Source: JAKFDI01 sp044508835 (lineage in GTDB: Bacteria; Pseudomonadota; Gammaproteobacteria; Burkholderiales; Burkholderiaceae_C). Taken from it: DNA of 64,000 bases. Below the pieces are notes generated by a model, which was not told the origin of the DNA, did not search any database, and was given only the letters and a program-made list of their open reading frames with translations. Position numbers and translations under genes: made by a program. Shown in pieces: positions 41,308-53,092 of the stretch. The stretch lies in the NCBI GenBank assembly GCA_044508835.1, contig JBIQHD010000008.1, positions 1-64,000 of the forward strand, in the 5' to 3' direction. Positions within the stretch are counted from its first letter, which is position 1. Every line of letters begins with the position of its first letter.

Positions 41308-41372
41308 GAAAGCGCCGGCTGCCCGGGCCACAGGCCACGCCCAGCCACTGCGGCGGGATGACAATCCGGCCC

Positions 41373-42290
41373 ATGTCCGCCCTGCCCCCGCCATCGTCGC
41401 CCGCGCCGCGGCTCGCGCTCTACCTCGACCTGATCCGCTGGGACCGCCCGGCCGGCTGGCTGCTGCTGCTGTGGCCGACGCTGTCGGCGCTGTGGATCGC
41501 CGCCGACGGCTTTCCCGGCTGGCACCTGCTGGCGGTGTTCGTGCTCGGCACGGTCCTGATGCGCAGCGCCGGCTGCTGCGTCAACGACGTGGCCGACCGC
41601 GAGTTCGACCGCCACGTCAAGCGCACCGCGCAGCGCCCGGTCACGCGCGGCGCGCTCGGCGTGAAGCAGGCGCTCGGCTTCGGCGCGGTGCTGGCGCTCG
41701 CCGCCTTCGCGCTGGTGCTCACCACCAACCCGCCGACCATCCTGCTGTCGTTCGCGGCCCTGGCCATCGCCTTGCTCTACCCCTACGCCAAGCGCGTGGT
41801 GTCGATCCCGCAGGCGGTGCTGGGCCTGGCCTTCAGCTTCGGCATCCCGATGGCCTTCGCCGCCGTGCTGGGCGGCACCGACTGGCGCCTGGCCGCGGTG
41901 AATGCCGCGGTGCCGCAGCACGCCTGGTGGCTGCTGCTGGGCAATGCCTTCTGGGTGCTGGCCTACGACACCGAATACGCCATGGTCGACCGCGACGACG
42001 ACCTGAACCTGTCGATCAAGACCTCGGCCGTCACGCTCGGCCGGCTCGACGTGACGGCGGTGATGGCCTTCTACGCCGTGCACCTGGGCGCCTGGGCCTT
42101 CTTCGGGCGCCTGCTGGGCCTGGGCAACGTCTTCCTGCTCGGCATCGCCGCGGCGGCGGCGCAGGCGCTGTGGCACTACACGCTGATCCGCCACCGCAGC
42201 CGCGAGGGCTGCTTCCGCGCCTTCCGGCTCAACCACTGGGTCGGCTTCGCCGTGTTCGCGGGGATCGCGCTCGACCTGGCGCTGCGGTAG
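41373..42290 (+). CDS. ubiA: 4-hydroxybenzoate octaprenyltransferase
   Basis: A 305-residue membrane prenyltransferase of ubiquinone synthesis. The first Asp-rich motif is NDVADREFDRHVKRTAQRPVT (in part), and the second is AYDTEYAMVDRDDDLNLSIKTSA (core DTEYAMVDRDDDL). About nine helices and the N-terminal LIRWDRPAGWLLLLWPTLSALW are typical of UbiA. It attaches the polyprenyl tail to 4-hydroxybenzoate. GACAAT ends seven bases before the ATG. Divergent from the RES-Xre module. Confidence 0.95.
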   Translation: MSALPPPSSPAPRLALYLDLIRWDRPAGWLLLLWPTLSALWIAADGFPGWHLLAVFVLGTVLMRSAGCCVNDVADREFDRHVKRTAQRPVTRGALGVKQALGFGAVLALAAFALVLTTNPPTILLSFAALAIALLYPYAKRVVSIPQAVLGLAFSFGIPMAFAAVLGGTDWRLAAVNAAVPQHAWWLLLGNAFWVLAYDTEYAMVDRDDDLNLSIKTSAVTLGRLDVTAVMAFYAVHLGAWAFFGRLLGLGNVFLLGIAAAAAQALWHYTLIRHRSREGCFRAFRLNHWVGFAVFAGIALDLALR

Positions 42291-42424
42291 GCCTTTGGCT
42301 TCGCCCGGGCGGTAAAAAACCACGCGCCCGCGCCCGGCGGGCGGCACGGGCACCGCCGTGCCGGGCCGTGCGGCACCTCGCCGCCGATACTCGCGCCACA
42401 GCCACGGACGCCGCGCTCCTCCGC

Positions 42425-43522
42425 ATGCACAGCGCCTTCGCGCCTTCCTCCGCCGAGAACCCGACGCCGGCCGCGCCCCGCCGCGGCGGCGCCGGGACGA
42501 CGCGCCGCGCCTTCTGGCGGGTGCTGCCGCGCGTGGCGATGGTGGCCGCGGCGGTGCACGGGCTCTTCGTGGCGCTGTTCGCCTGGCTGGACGTGTGGCC
42601 GATGGTGGCGGTGAACGTGGTCAGCATCGCGCTGTACCTCGCCGCGGCGCGGCTGCTGCGGCAGCGCCGCAACACCGTCGCGACGCGGCTCATCGTGGCC
42701 GAGGTGCTGCTGCATGCCGCGCTGGCCGTGGTGCTGGTCGGCTGGGACAGCGGCTTCCACTACTACCTGGTCTGCCTGGTCCCGCCCACGCTGATCGGCG
42801 TGGCCGGCCGCGGGCGCGGCAGGCTCGCGCGGCTGGCATCGCTCACGCTGCTCTACCTCGCGCTGGACGCCTGGTCGGGCCGCGTCGCGCCGCTGTACGC
42901 GGTGGCCGAGCACGCCCTGGTGCCGATGCGCTGGGCGAACATCGCCGCCTGCTTCGCCATCCTGAGCTTTCTGTCGGCGAGCTACCGGCGCACGGTCGAC
43001 GAGGCCGAGCACGCGCTGCGCGAGCTGGCGGCCACCGACCCGCTGACCGGCCTGCACAACCGCCGCCGCCTGCTGGAGATGGCGCGCCGGGAGCACGCGC
43101 GGCACGGCCGCAGCCGGCACCCGGTGTGCGTGCTGCTGTGCGACGTGGACCACTTCAAGGCGGTCAACGACACCCACGGCCACGACGCCGGCGACCGCGT
43201 GCTGCGTCACGTGGCGCAGCTGCTGGCCGAGACGGTGCGCACCAACGACGCGGTGGGCCGCTGGGGCGGCGAGGAGTTCCTGGCGCTGCTGCCCGACACC
43301 GAGCTGACCGCCGCCGCGCAGGTCGCCCAGCGCATGCGGCTGGCCGTGGCGGATGCGGTCTTCGACGGCGCCACGCCGCTGCGCCTGAGCGTCACCATCG
43401 GCGTGGCGAGCCTGCGCCCCGGCGAATCGGTGGAGCGCTTCATCGCCCGCGCCGACGCCGGGCTCTACCGCGGCAAGGTGGCGGGGCGCAACCGGGTGGA
43501 AGTCGAGCGGGCGGGCGACTGA
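42425..43522 (+). CDS. Membrane-anchored diguanylate cyclase
   Basis: A 365-residue protein: four to six N-terminal hydrophobic segments (residues ~35-180) act as membrane sensor, then a GGDEF domain (~200-360). The active-site loop is WGGEEFLAL (residues ~280-288), a functional GGEEF variant. The RxxD inhibitory site (RTND) lies five residues before it, so product inhibition is expected. It makes cyclic di-GMP. The signal is unknown. The 134-base gap after ubiA contains no other gene. Confidence 0.92.
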   Translation: MHSAFAPSSAENPTPAAPRRGGAGTTRRAFWRVLPRVAMVAAAVHGLFVALFAWLDVWPMVAVNVVSIALYLAAARLLRQRRNTVATRLIVAEVLLHAALAVVLVGWDSGFHYYLVCLVPPTLIGVAGRGRGRLARLASLTLLYLALDAWSGRVAPLYAVAEHALVPMRWANIAACFAILSFLSASYRRTVDEAEHALRELAATDPLTGLHNRRRLLEMARREHARHGRSRHPVCVLLCDVDHFKAVNDTHGHDAGDRVLRHVAQLLAETVRTNDAVGRWGGEEFLALLPDTELTAAAQVAQRMRLAVADAVFDGATPLRLSVTIGVASLRPGESVERFIARADAGLYRGKVAGRNRVEVERAGD

Positions 43523-43529
43523 TCTCGCA

Positions 43530-44801
<1,272 letters not shown>

Positions 44802-44954
44802 CGTGTTTCCTCGCAGGGGATGGAACACGCGCGCCTCACGGCGCGCGCGCAGGCACTGTAGGCCTTCGACAGCGCCTTGGGCACGCCATGGCAATGCCGG
44901 CTTTGCATCGCCCCGCTCGCCGCGGGCATGACGCTTGCCCGCCGCGCGTCGAGG

Positions 44955-45764
44955 TCAGCCGCCGAACTCGTCGCCCAGCTCGACCGCGCGCCGCCGCGCC
45001 GCTTCGAGGGCGCGCATGAAGGCGGGCTTCACGCCGTCGGCCTCCATCGCGCTGAGCGCCGCGTGCGTGGTGCCGCCCTTGGACGTGACCCGCTCGCGCA
45101 GCAGCTCGGGCGGCTCGTGCGACGCCTGCGCCAGCGCCGCGGCGCCGCGGAAGGTGGCGATGGCGAGCCGCTTGCCCTGCTCGGCCGACAGGCCCATCTC
45201 CAGGCCGGCCTGCATCATCGCCTCGATGAAATAGAAGACGTAGGCCGGGCCGGAGCCCGACAGTGCCGTCACCGCGTCGAGGTCGGGCTCGTGCGCCACC
45301 CACAGCGTCTGGCCGGTGGGCGCGAGCACCTGCTCGACCTCGTCCTTCTCCTCGGCCGTCACCGCCTCGCGCGCGTACAGGCCCGAGATGCCCTGGCCGA
45401 TGAGCGCCGGCGTGTTGGGCATGGCACGCACCACGCGCTCGGTGCCGACGGCGCGCGCGATGGCGCTGCTTCGGATGCCGGCCATCACGCTCAGGTGCAG
45501 CGCGCCGCCCACGTGCGCGGCGCAGGGCGCGGCGGCGGCCTGGAAGAGCTGCGGCTTCACCGCCCACACCACCAGGCCGGCCTGCGCCAGCGAGGCGTCG
45601 GCCGCGGCCAGCGTGCGCACGCCGAAATCGGCCCGAAGCCGCTCGCGCTGCGCCTCGCCCGGGTCGACGACGAGGATGGACGCCGCCGCGCGCCCGCTCT
45701 TCACGAGCCCGCCGATGATGGCGCCGGCCATGTTGCCGCCGCCGATGAATGCCAGGGTGTTCAT
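44955..45764 (-). CDS. proC: Pyrroline-5-carboxylate reductase
   Basis: A 269-residue ProC. The N-terminal Rossmann motif is FIGGGNMAGAIIGGL, followed by AVKPQ, RAMPNTPALIGQG, the family signature ALSGSGPAYVFYFIEAM and the C-terminal VTSKGGTTHAAL. It reduces P5C to proline with NAD(P)H in the cytosol. It lies 17 bases downstream of putA, which runs the opposite reaction, so co-transcription would make an interconversion loop unless separately controlled. Confidence 0.96.
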   Translation of the reverse strand: MNTLAFIGGGNMAGAIIGGLVKSGRAAASILVVDPGEAQRERLRADFGVRTLAAADASLAQAGLVVWAVKPQLFQAAAAPCAAHVGGALHLSVMAGIRSSAIARAVGTERVVRAMPNTPALIGQGISGLYAREAVTAEEKDEVEQVLAPTGQTLWVAHEPDLDAVTALSGSGPAYVFYFIEAMMQAGLEMGLSAEQGKRLAIATFRGAAALAQASHEPPELLRERVTSKGGTTHAALSAMEADGVKPAFMRALEAARRRAVELGDEFGG

Positions 45765-45781
45765 GCCCGGCAGTGTACGGA

Positions 45782-48700
45782 TCAGGGCGGTGCCTGCCCC
45801 GCCAGCAATTGCACGTTGCCGCCGGCCGCGGCGGTGTTGATGCTGAGCGCCTGCTCGCTGCAGAAGCGGTAGAGGTAGTGCGGCCCGCCGGCCTTCGGCC
45901 CGGTGCCCGACAGCCCCTCGCCGCCGAAGGGCTGAACGCCCACCACGGCGCCGACCATGTGGCGGTTGACGTAGACGTTGCCGATGCGCGCCGCCCCGGC
46001 CAGGCGCAGCGCCCGGCCGTCGATGCGCGTCTGCAGGCCCAGCGTCAGGCCGAAGCCGAGGGCGTGGACCTGCGCCAGCACTGCCTGCGGGTCGCCGCGC
46101 CAGCGCACGACGTGCAGCACCGGGCCGAAGATCTCCTGCCGCAGGTCGGCGATGCGCGGCAGCTCGAAGGCGACGGGAGCGACGAAGTCGCCTGCGGCCG
46201 ATGCCGGCATTGGCGTCTCGCCGATCAGCACCGCCTCGCGGCGCAGCCGGGCGACGTGCGCCTGCAGCGCAGCCGCGGCCTCGCGGTCGATGACCGGGCC
46301 GACGTCGGTCGCCCAGTCGGCGGGGTCGCCCACGCGCAGTTCCTGCATCGCGCCGCGGATCATCCCGATCACGCCGTCGGCCACGCCGTCGTGCACGCAC
46401 AGCAGGCGCAGCGCCGAGCAGCGCTGGCCGGCCGAGCGGAAGGCGCTCTGCACCACGGCGTCGGCCACCTGCTCGGGCAGCGCGCTGCTGTCGACCAGCA
46501 TGGCGTTGATGCCGCCGGTCTCGGCGATCAGCGGCACGATGGGGCCGTCCTTGGCGGCCAGCGCGCGGTTGATGGCCTGCGCCACCGGCGTCGAGCCGGT
46601 GAAGCACACGCCGGCAGCGGCCGGGTGCGCGACGAGCGCGGCGCCCACGGTCTCGCCCGGGCCGTGCAGCAGCGCCAGCGCGTCGGGCGGCACGCCGGCG
46701 GCGTGCAGCAGCGCCACCATGCGCTGCGCCACCGCGGGCGTCTGCTCGGCCGGCTTCGCGGCGACGGCGTTGCCGGCGACGAGCGCCGCCGCCACCTGGC
46801 CGGTGAAGATGGCCAGCGGGAAGTTCCACGGGCTGATGCACACGAACACGCCGCGGCCGTGCAGGCGCAGCTCGTTGCTTTCGCCGGTGGGGCCGGGCAG
46901 CGCCTGCGGCGCGAGCCGCGCGTCGGCCTCGTCGGCGTAGTAGCGACAGAAGTCGACGGCCTCGCGCACCTCGGCCACCGCGTCGCCCAGCGTCTTGCGC
47001 CCTTCCTGCACCAGCAGGGCGCAGAACTCGGCCAGCCGCGCTTCGAGCGCATCGGCCGCGCGCCGCAGGACGGCGCAGCGTTCGGGAAGCGGTACGGCGT
47101 TCCAGCGTGCGAAGCCGGCCTGCAGCGCCTGCATCGCCCCCGGCACGTCGCCGGGCGAGGCCTCGGGCACCGGCTCGGGCCGCAGGCGCTCCACCGCGTC
47201 GAGCAGGGGCCGGCGGGCTTCCGGCACGGCGAGGTCCACGCCCTGCGCATTGGCCCGCCCGCGCTGGCCGTCGAAGCCGTAGAGGGCGCGCGGCAGCGGC
47301 AGCGCGGGCACGGCGGCCGGGTCCAGCGGCGAGGCCAGCAGCGCCTCGGCGTCCACCGCGTCGTCGGCGAGCTGGTGCACGAAGGAGGAGTTGGCGCCGT
47401 TCTCCAGCAGGCGCCGCACCAGGTAGGCGAGCAGGTCGCGGTGCCGGCCGACGGGCGCATAGATGCGCAGCGGCACCGGCGCCTGCGCCAGCACCTCGCG
47501 GTACACGGCCTCGCCCATGCCGCGCAGGCGCTGCATCTCGAAGGCGGCGCCGCTCGCGCGCGCCATGCGCAGCACGGCGGCGATGGTGCCGGCGTTGTGC
47601 GTGGCGAACTGCGGGTAGACGCGCCCCTGCGCCGCCTGCGCCAGCAGCGCCCGCGCGCAGGCGAGGTAGGAGACGTCGGTGTGCCGCTTGTGGGTGAACA
47701 CCGGGTAGCCGGCCAGGCCCAGCTCCTGCGCGCGCTTGATCTCGCCGTCCCAGTAGGCGCCCTTGACGAGCCGCACCATCAGCCGCAGGCCGTGGCGCTG
47801 CGCGATGCGCCCGACCTCCTCCACCGCGTCGAGTGCGCGCGTCTGGTAGGCCTGCACGGCCAGGCCCAGCCCCTGCCATGCGGGGAACTGCGCCGCCACC
47901 TGCGCGGCCAGCGCGTCGAAGACGTCGAGCGAGAGTTCGAGCCGCTCGCTCTCCTCGGCGTCGATGGTGAGGTGGATGTCGGCGCGCGCCGCCGCCTCGA
48001 CCAGGCGCCACGCGCGCGGCAGCAGCTCGGCGAACACGCGCTCGCGCTGGCCGGCCTCGTAGCGGGCGAAGAGCGCGCTCAGCTTGATGGAAATGCCGTC
48101 GGCCGCCTCCACCGGGCCCTCGCGGCGCCGGGCGGCCAGCGCGGCGATGGCCTGCGCGTAGGCGTCGAGGTAGCGCAGCGCGTCGGGCTCGGTACGCGCG
48201 CCCTCGCCCAGCATGTCGAAGCTGAAGCGCAGCGCCCGGTGGTCGCGCCGCGCGGCCGCGGCCTCGTCCAGCGCCTCGCCGATGGCGCGGCCGAGCACGA
48301 ACTGCCGCCCCAGCAGCCCGATGGCGCGCACCGCGGCGGCCACCACCGTCTGCGCGCCCAGCCGCTGCAGCAGGCCGCCCTCGCGCTGCGCATCCGGCAG
48401 GAAGCGCTTGGACAGGCCGATGGCGCTGGCCGACAGCCCGGCGAGCAGCCGGTGCGGGCCGTCGCCGGCCGCATCGAAATCGGCGCGGCCGAGCTGGTCG
48501 GCCGTGAGGGCGACGGCCGTTTCGGCATCGGGCACCCGCAGCAGCGCCTCGGCCAGCCGCATCAGCGCCAGGCCCTCGGCGCTGGTGATGGGGTATTCGC
48601 GCAGCAGCGATTCCATCGCCCAGAACGGCGCCGGCCTGGCCCGCACCGCCTGCACCCAGGGCCGCGCGGCCACCACGACGGCCGGCCAGTCGAGCGTGCC

Positions 48701-48790
48701 CGACAGGCCGGCGAGCAGCGTCTTCACCACCGCATGCTCATCACGGCAGGGCGCGGGCAGGCGGGAACGTTCGGGCGGCAGGGTGAACAT
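45782..48790 (-). CDS. putA: Bifunctional proline dehydrogenase / P5C dehydrogenase
   Basis: A 1002-residue PutA. The PRODH barrel spans residues ~75-475 (ISIKLSALFARYE, RLMVRLVKGAYWDGEIKRAQ, LRIYAPVGRHRDLLAYLVRRLLENGAN in part). The aldehyde dehydrogenase half (~510-980) has GNAVAAKPAEQTP, the general base in IAETGGIN (~758) and the catalytic Cys in SAGQRCSAL (~790). It oxidises proline to glutamate with FAD and NAD+, channelling P5C. There is no N-terminal ribbon-helix-helix and little C-terminal extension, so it should not self-repress. The divergent Lrp gene is the likely regulator. Confidence 0.96.
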   Translation of the reverse strand: MFTLPPERSRLPAPCRDEHAVVKTLLAGLSGTLDWPAVVVAARPWVQAVRARPAPFWAMESLLREYPITSAEGLALMRLAEALLRVPDAETAVALTADQLGRADFDAAGDGPHRLLAGLSASAIGLSKRFLPDAQREGGLLQRLGAQTVVAAAVRAIGLLGRQFVLGRAIGEALDEAAAARRDHRALRFSFDMLGEGARTEPDALRYLDAYAQAIAALAARRREGPVEAADGISIKLSALFARYEAGQRERVFAELLPRAWRLVEAAARADIHLTIDAEESERLELSLDVFDALAAQVAAQFPAWQGLGLAVQAYQTRALDAVEEVGRIAQRHGLRLMVRLVKGAYWDGEIKRAQELGLAGYPVFTHKRHTDVSYLACARALLAQAAQGRVYPQFATHNAGTIAAVLRMARASGAAFEMQRLRGMGEAVYREVLAQAPVPLRIYAPVGRHRDLLAYLVRRLLENGANSSFVHQLADDAVDAEALLASPLDPAAVPALPLPRALYGFDGQRGRANAQGVDLAVPEARRPLLDAVERLRPEPVPEASPGDVPGAMQALQAGFARWNAVPLPERCAVLRRAADALEARLAEFCALLVQEGRKTLGDAVAEVREAVDFCRYYADEADARLAPQALPGPTGESNELRLHGRGVFVCISPWNFPLAIFTGQVAAALVAGNAVAAKPAEQTPAVAQRMVALLHAAGVPPDALALLHGPGETVGAALVAHPAAAGVCFTGSTPVAQAINRALAAKDGPIVPLIAETGGINAMLVDSSALPEQVADAVVQSAFRSAGQRCSALRLLCVHDGVADGVIGMIRGAMQELRVGDPADWATDVGPVIDREAAAALQAHVARLRREAVLIGETPMPASAAGDFVAPVAFELPRIADLRQEIFGPVLHVVRWRGDPQAVLAQVHALGFGLTLGLQTRIDGRALRLAGAARIGNVYVNRHMVGAVVGVQPFGGEGLSGTGPKAGGPHYLYRFCSEQALSINTAAAGGNVQLLAGQAPP

Positions 48791-48808
48791 GAAATCGGCG
48801 ATCTGTCT

Positions 48809-48848
48809 GAATAATTCGCAGCCTATCGCCTATGCTGGCGAATTAATC
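48809..48848. promoter_or_regulatory. Inverted repeat in the putA-lrp divergent region
   Basis: gaataattcgc (48809-48819) and gcgaattaatc (48838-48848) are inverted copies differing at one of 11 positions, separated by 18 bases. They fill most of the 80-base space between putA and the Lrp-type gene and are notably AT-rich. This is a likely binding site for the Lrp protein controlling both genes. Confidence 0.5.
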
Positions 48849-48870
48849 ACCAAAGAGAGGCGGGTCGCCA

Positions 48871-49359
48871 GTGAAGAGCGAATCGACGCGGAAAGCCTCG
48901 CCCGGGCTCGACAAGACCGACGCGAAGATTCTTCGGGTGCTGCAGCACGACGGCCGCATCGCCAACCTGAAGCTCGCCGAGGCGGTGCACCTGTCGCCCA
49001 CCGCCGTGCTGGAGCGGGTGAAGCGGCTCACGCGCGAGGGCTTCATCCGCGGCTACGAGGCGCGGCTCGACCCGGTGCGGCTGGGCGTCGGCATGCTGGT
49101 GTTCGTGGAGGTGGTGCTCGACCGCACCACGCCCGACGTGATGAGCGCCTTCAAGGCCGCCGTGCAGGCCCGGCCCGAGATCATGGAATGCCACCTCGTG
49201 GCCGGCGGCTTCGACTACCTGCTCAAGACGCGCGTGGCCGACATGCATGCCTACCGCGAGCTGCTGGCGTCGGTGCTGTGGTCGCTGCCGGGGGTGCGGG
49301 AGACGCACACCTACGCGGTGATGGAAGAGGTGAAGAGTTCCACAGCCCTTCCCATCTGA
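48871..49359 (+). CDS. Lrp/AsnC-family regulator, likely proline-responsive
   Basis: A 162-residue Lrp-type protein starting with GTG 48871. The HTH (LDKTDAKILRVLQHDGRIANLKLAEAVHLSPTAVLERV; core ANLKLAEAVHLSPTAVLERV) is followed by the RAM ligand domain (FVEVVLDRTT, MECHLVAGGFDYLLKTRVADM). Divergent placement beside putA matches the PutR/BkdR pattern, in which proline-bound regulator activates putA. GAGAGG lies upstream of the start. The role is inferred from context. Confidence 0.9.
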   Translation: MKSESTRKASPGLDKTDAKILRVLQHDGRIANLKLAEAVHLSPTAVLERVKRLTREGFIRGYEARLDPVRLGVGMLVFVEVVLDRTTPDVMSAFKAAVQARPEIMECHLVAGGFDYLLKTRVADMHAYRELLASVLWSLPGVRETHTYAVMEEVKSSTALPI

Positions 49360-49368
49360 GGCGCGGCT

Positions 49369-50103
49369 TCAGCGAGAGCTACCGCCCCATTTGCAAGGCG
49401 AGGCCTCCGCCGCCGGCGCCCGCGCGCCGAAGATCGCCGTCCCGATGCGCACCATCGTCGCGCCTTCGAGCACCGCCGCTTCGAGGTCGGCCGTCATGCC
49501 CATCGACAAGGTGTCGAGCGCCAGGCCCTCGCCGCGCAGCTGCTCGAACAGCCCGCGCAGCACGGCGTGCGAGCGCCGCTGCGCGGCCAGGTCGGGCGTC
49601 GGCTCGGGAATCGACATCAGCCCGCGCAGGGCCAGCCGCGGCAGGGCGGCCACCTCGCGCGCGAGCGCCGGCAGCTCGTCCGGTGCCACGCCGCTCTTGG
49701 ACGCCTCGCCGCTCACGTTGACCTGCAGGCACACGTTGAGCGGCGGCCGCTGCGCCGGCCGCTGGGCCGACAGCCGCTGCGCGATCTTCAGCCGGTCCAC
49801 CGACTGCACCCAGTCGAAATGCACCGCCGCCTCGCGCGTCTTGTTGCTCTGCAGCGGCCCGATGAGGTGCCATTCGATGCGCCCCTGCAGGTCGGCCAGC
49901 GCCGCGATCTTGGCCACGCCCTCGGCCACGTAGTTCTCGCCGAAGCGGCGCTCGCCGGCCTCGAACGCCGCGCGGACGCCTTCGGCCGGCACCGTCTTGC
50001 TCACCGCGAGCAGCGTGACGCTTTGCACGGGCCGCTGCGCAGCCGCGCAGGCCGTCGCTATGCGAGCACGCACTTGTTGTATGTTCCCGACGATCGTCGA
50101 CAT
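49369..50103 (-). CDS. yggS: PLP-homeostasis protein YggS/PROSC
   Basis: A 244-residue single-domain alanine-racemase-fold protein. The PLP Lys is in LLAVSKTVPAEGVRAAF. FGENYVAEGVAKI, WHLIGPLQSNKT, VCLQVNVSGEASKSG, RGLMSIPEP and SMGMTADLEAAVLEGATMVRIG (in part) are all family blocks. It binds PLP without known catalysis and buffers free PLP. It is divergent from pilT, a neighbourhood conserved in many proteobacteria. The last ~15 residues (EASPCKWGGSSR) are not conserved. Confidence 0.95.
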   Translation of the reverse strand: MSTIVGNIQQVRARIATACAAAQRPVQSVTLLAVSKTVPAEGVRAAFEAGERRFGENYVAEGVAKIAALADLQGRIEWHLIGPLQSNKTREAAVHFDWVQSVDRLKIAQRLSAQRPAQRPPLNVCLQVNVSGEASKSGVAPDELPALAREVAALPRLALRGLMSIPEPTPDLAAQRRSHAVLRGLFEQLRGEGLALDTLSMGMTADLEAAVLEGATMVRIGTAIFGARAPAAEASPCKWGGSSR

Positions 50104-50177
50104 ATTTCGCCGAGTATCCCGCAGGCCTCTTTCCCGCCCTTTCGGCGCCGGAAGGCATCGACCCAGAATCCGAGCCC

Positions 50178-51221
50178 ATGGACATCACCCAACTGCTGGC
50201 CTTCTCCGTCAAGAACAAGGCCTCGGACCTGCACCTGTCGTCGGGCCTGCCCCCCATGATCCGCGTGCACGGCGACGTGCGGCGCATCAACGTCGACGCC
50301 CTCGAGCACAAGCAGGTGCACGACATGGTGTACGACATCATGAACGACTCGCAGCGCAAGGCGTACGAAGAGACGCTGGAGTGCGACTTCTCGTTCGAGA
50401 TCCAGGGCCTGGCGCGCTTCCGCGTCAACGCCTTCAACCAGAACCGCGGCGCGGGCGCGGTGTTCCGCACCATCCCGTCCAAGATCCTCACGCTGGAGCA
50501 GCTGGCCGCGCCCAAGGTGTTCGGCGACCTGGCGCTCAAGCCGCGCGGCATGGTGCTGGTGACCGGGCCCACCGGCTCGGGCAAGTCGACCACGCTCGCC
50601 GGCATGGTCAACCACCTCAACGAGAACGAGTACGGCCACGTGCTCACGGTGGAAGACCCGATCGAGTTTGTGCACGAATCGAAGAAGTGCCTCGTCAACC
50701 AGCGCGAGGTCGGCCCGCACACGCTCAGCTTCGCCAACGCGCTGCGCTCGGCGCTGCGCGAGGACCCGGACGCCATCCTCGTGGGCGAGATGCGCGACCT
50801 GGAGACCATCCGCCTGGCGCTCACCGCCGCCGAGACGGGCCACCTGGTGTTCGGCACGCTGCACACCTCGAGCGCGGCCAAGACCATCGACCGCATCGTC
50901 GACGTCTTCCCCGCGGCCGAGAAGGAGATGGTGCGCGCGATGCTCTCCGAATCGCTCGTCGCCGTGATCTCGCAGACGCTGTGCAAGCTCAAGGACGGCA
51001 CCGGCCGCGTGGCCGCGCACGAGATCATGCTCGGCACCTCGGCCATCAAGAACCTGATCCGCGAGAACAAGATCGCGCAGATGTACTCGGCCATCCAGAC
51101 CGGCAACAGCATGGGCATGCAGACGCTGGACCAGAACCTGACCGACCTGGTGCGCCGCAACGTCATCTCGCCGGCCGAGGCGCGCACCAAGGCGAAGTTC
51201 CCGGAGAACTTCCCCGGCTGA
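50178..51221 (+). CDS. pilT: Type IV pilus retraction ATPase PilT
   Basis: A 347-residue secretion-superfamily ATPase. The N-terminal PAS-like domain starts MDITQLLAFSVKNKASDLHLS. Walker A is TGPTGSGKSTTLAGM (~residue 129). The Asp and His boxes, Walker B in DAILVGEMRDLETI, and the PilT-type AIRNLIRE-like block AIKNLIRENKIAQM are present. It depolymerises type IV pili for twitching motility. It is followed by a cyclic-nucleotide-binding protein and pilU. Confidence 0.97.
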   Translation: MDITQLLAFSVKNKASDLHLSSGLPPMIRVHGDVRRINVDALEHKQVHDMVYDIMNDSQRKAYEETLECDFSFEIQGLARFRVNAFNQNRGAGAVFRTIPSKILTLEQLAAPKVFGDLALKPRGMVLVTGPTGSGKSTTLAGMVNHLNENEYGHVLTVEDPIEFVHESKKCLVNQREVGPHTLSFANALRSALREDPDAILVGEMRDLETIRLALTAAETGHLVFGTLHTSSAAKTIDRIVDVFPAAEKEMVRAMLSESLVAVISQTLCKLKDGTGRVAAHEIMLGTSAIKNLIRENKIAQMYSAIQTGNSMGMQTLDQNLTDLVRRNVISPAEARTKAKFPENFPG

Positions 51222-51231
51222 GCGCCGCGCC

Positions 51232-51864
51232 GTGAAGCGCCTGTTCTCCCGCATGAAGCGGCCGCCCCGCCCGCCCGAGGGCGGCGAGGAGGCCGGCTAC
51301 TTCTCGTCGATGTTCCACGAGGTGCCGGGCGACGTGCAGGCGCGCGCCGCCTGGCGCACGCGCGCGGTCGAGGTCGACGCCCGGGCGCTCGACCCCGCCG
51401 AAGGCGCCTCGCTCTTCGCCCGGCTGTGGACGGACGACCGCCAGCTCGTCGCGCTCTGCCCCGACGAGCTGCAGCGCCTGTGCCGCTACTGCGAGTTCGT
51501 CTCGGTGCCGGCCGGCAAGGAAGTCATCGCGCAGGACGAGCGCGGCAACTACATGCTCGTGGTGCTCGAGGGCACCCTGTCGGTCGACCGCGTGCACCCC
51601 TGGGGCGCGCGGGCGCGCCTGGCGGAGGCGCATGCGGGCGAGATGCTGGGCGAGATGTCGCTGCTCGACGCCGGCGCCCGGTTCTCGTCGTGCATGACGC
51701 TGTCGCCCTGCTCGCTCGCGGTGATCGACAGCGAGCGGCTGGATGCGATGCTCGCGCACGAGCCGCGGCTCGGGCTGGCGCTGCTGGCCTCCCTGTCGCG
51801 CCGGCTGTCGCTGCGGCTGCGCCAGGTGAGCGCGCGGCTGTCGGCGCTGCTGTCGCAGAATTGA
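51232..51864 (+). CDS. Cyclic-nucleotide-binding domain protein between pilT and pilU
   Basis: A 210-residue protein: an Arg/Pro-rich N-terminus, a ~60-residue linker, then a CRP-like cNMP-binding domain (residues ~75-190: LCRYCEFVSVPAGKEVIAQDE, NYMLVVLEGTLSV, AHAGEMLGEMSLLDAGARFSS resembling the phosphate-binding cassette). No DNA-binding HTH follows; it ends with RRLSLRLRQVSARLSALLSQN. It is probably a regulator of the retraction ATPases. GTG start 11 bases after pilT and 27 bases before pilU. Confidence 0.85.
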   Translation: MKRLFSRMKRPPRPPEGGEEAGYFSSMFHEVPGDVQARAAWRTRAVEVDARALDPAEGASLFARLWTDDRQLVALCPDELQRLCRYCEFVSVPAGKEVIAQDERGNYMLVVLEGTLSVDRVHPWGARARLAEAHAGEMLGEMSLLDAGARFSSCMTLSPCSLAVIDSERLDAMLAHEPRLGLALLASLSRRLSLRLRQVSARLSALLSQN

Positions 51865-51891
51865 TCGGCGTTGTCTTGACCAGGACCCCTC

Positions 51892-53028
<1,137 letters not shown>

Positions 53029-53048
53029 TCGGCTTACCATCTGCCGTC

Positions 53049-53073
53049 ACGGCCTCCAGTCGGAGGCCGTTTT
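53049..53073 (+). terminator. Intrinsic terminator after pilU
   Basis: A perfect nine-base-pair stem acggcctcc/ggaggccgt (53049-53057, 53062-53070) with a four-base loop is followed by TTTT (53070-53073). It ends the pilT-pilU transcript 20 bases after the pilU stop. Confidence 0.75.
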
Positions 53074-53092
53074 CATTCGTGGAGCAGCTCGC

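Noticed and set aside
42291..42424. A terminator after ubiA
   Set aside because: GC-rich inverted segments are present, but the only homopolymer is an A-run on the plus strand. No T-run follows a stem in the ubiA direction.
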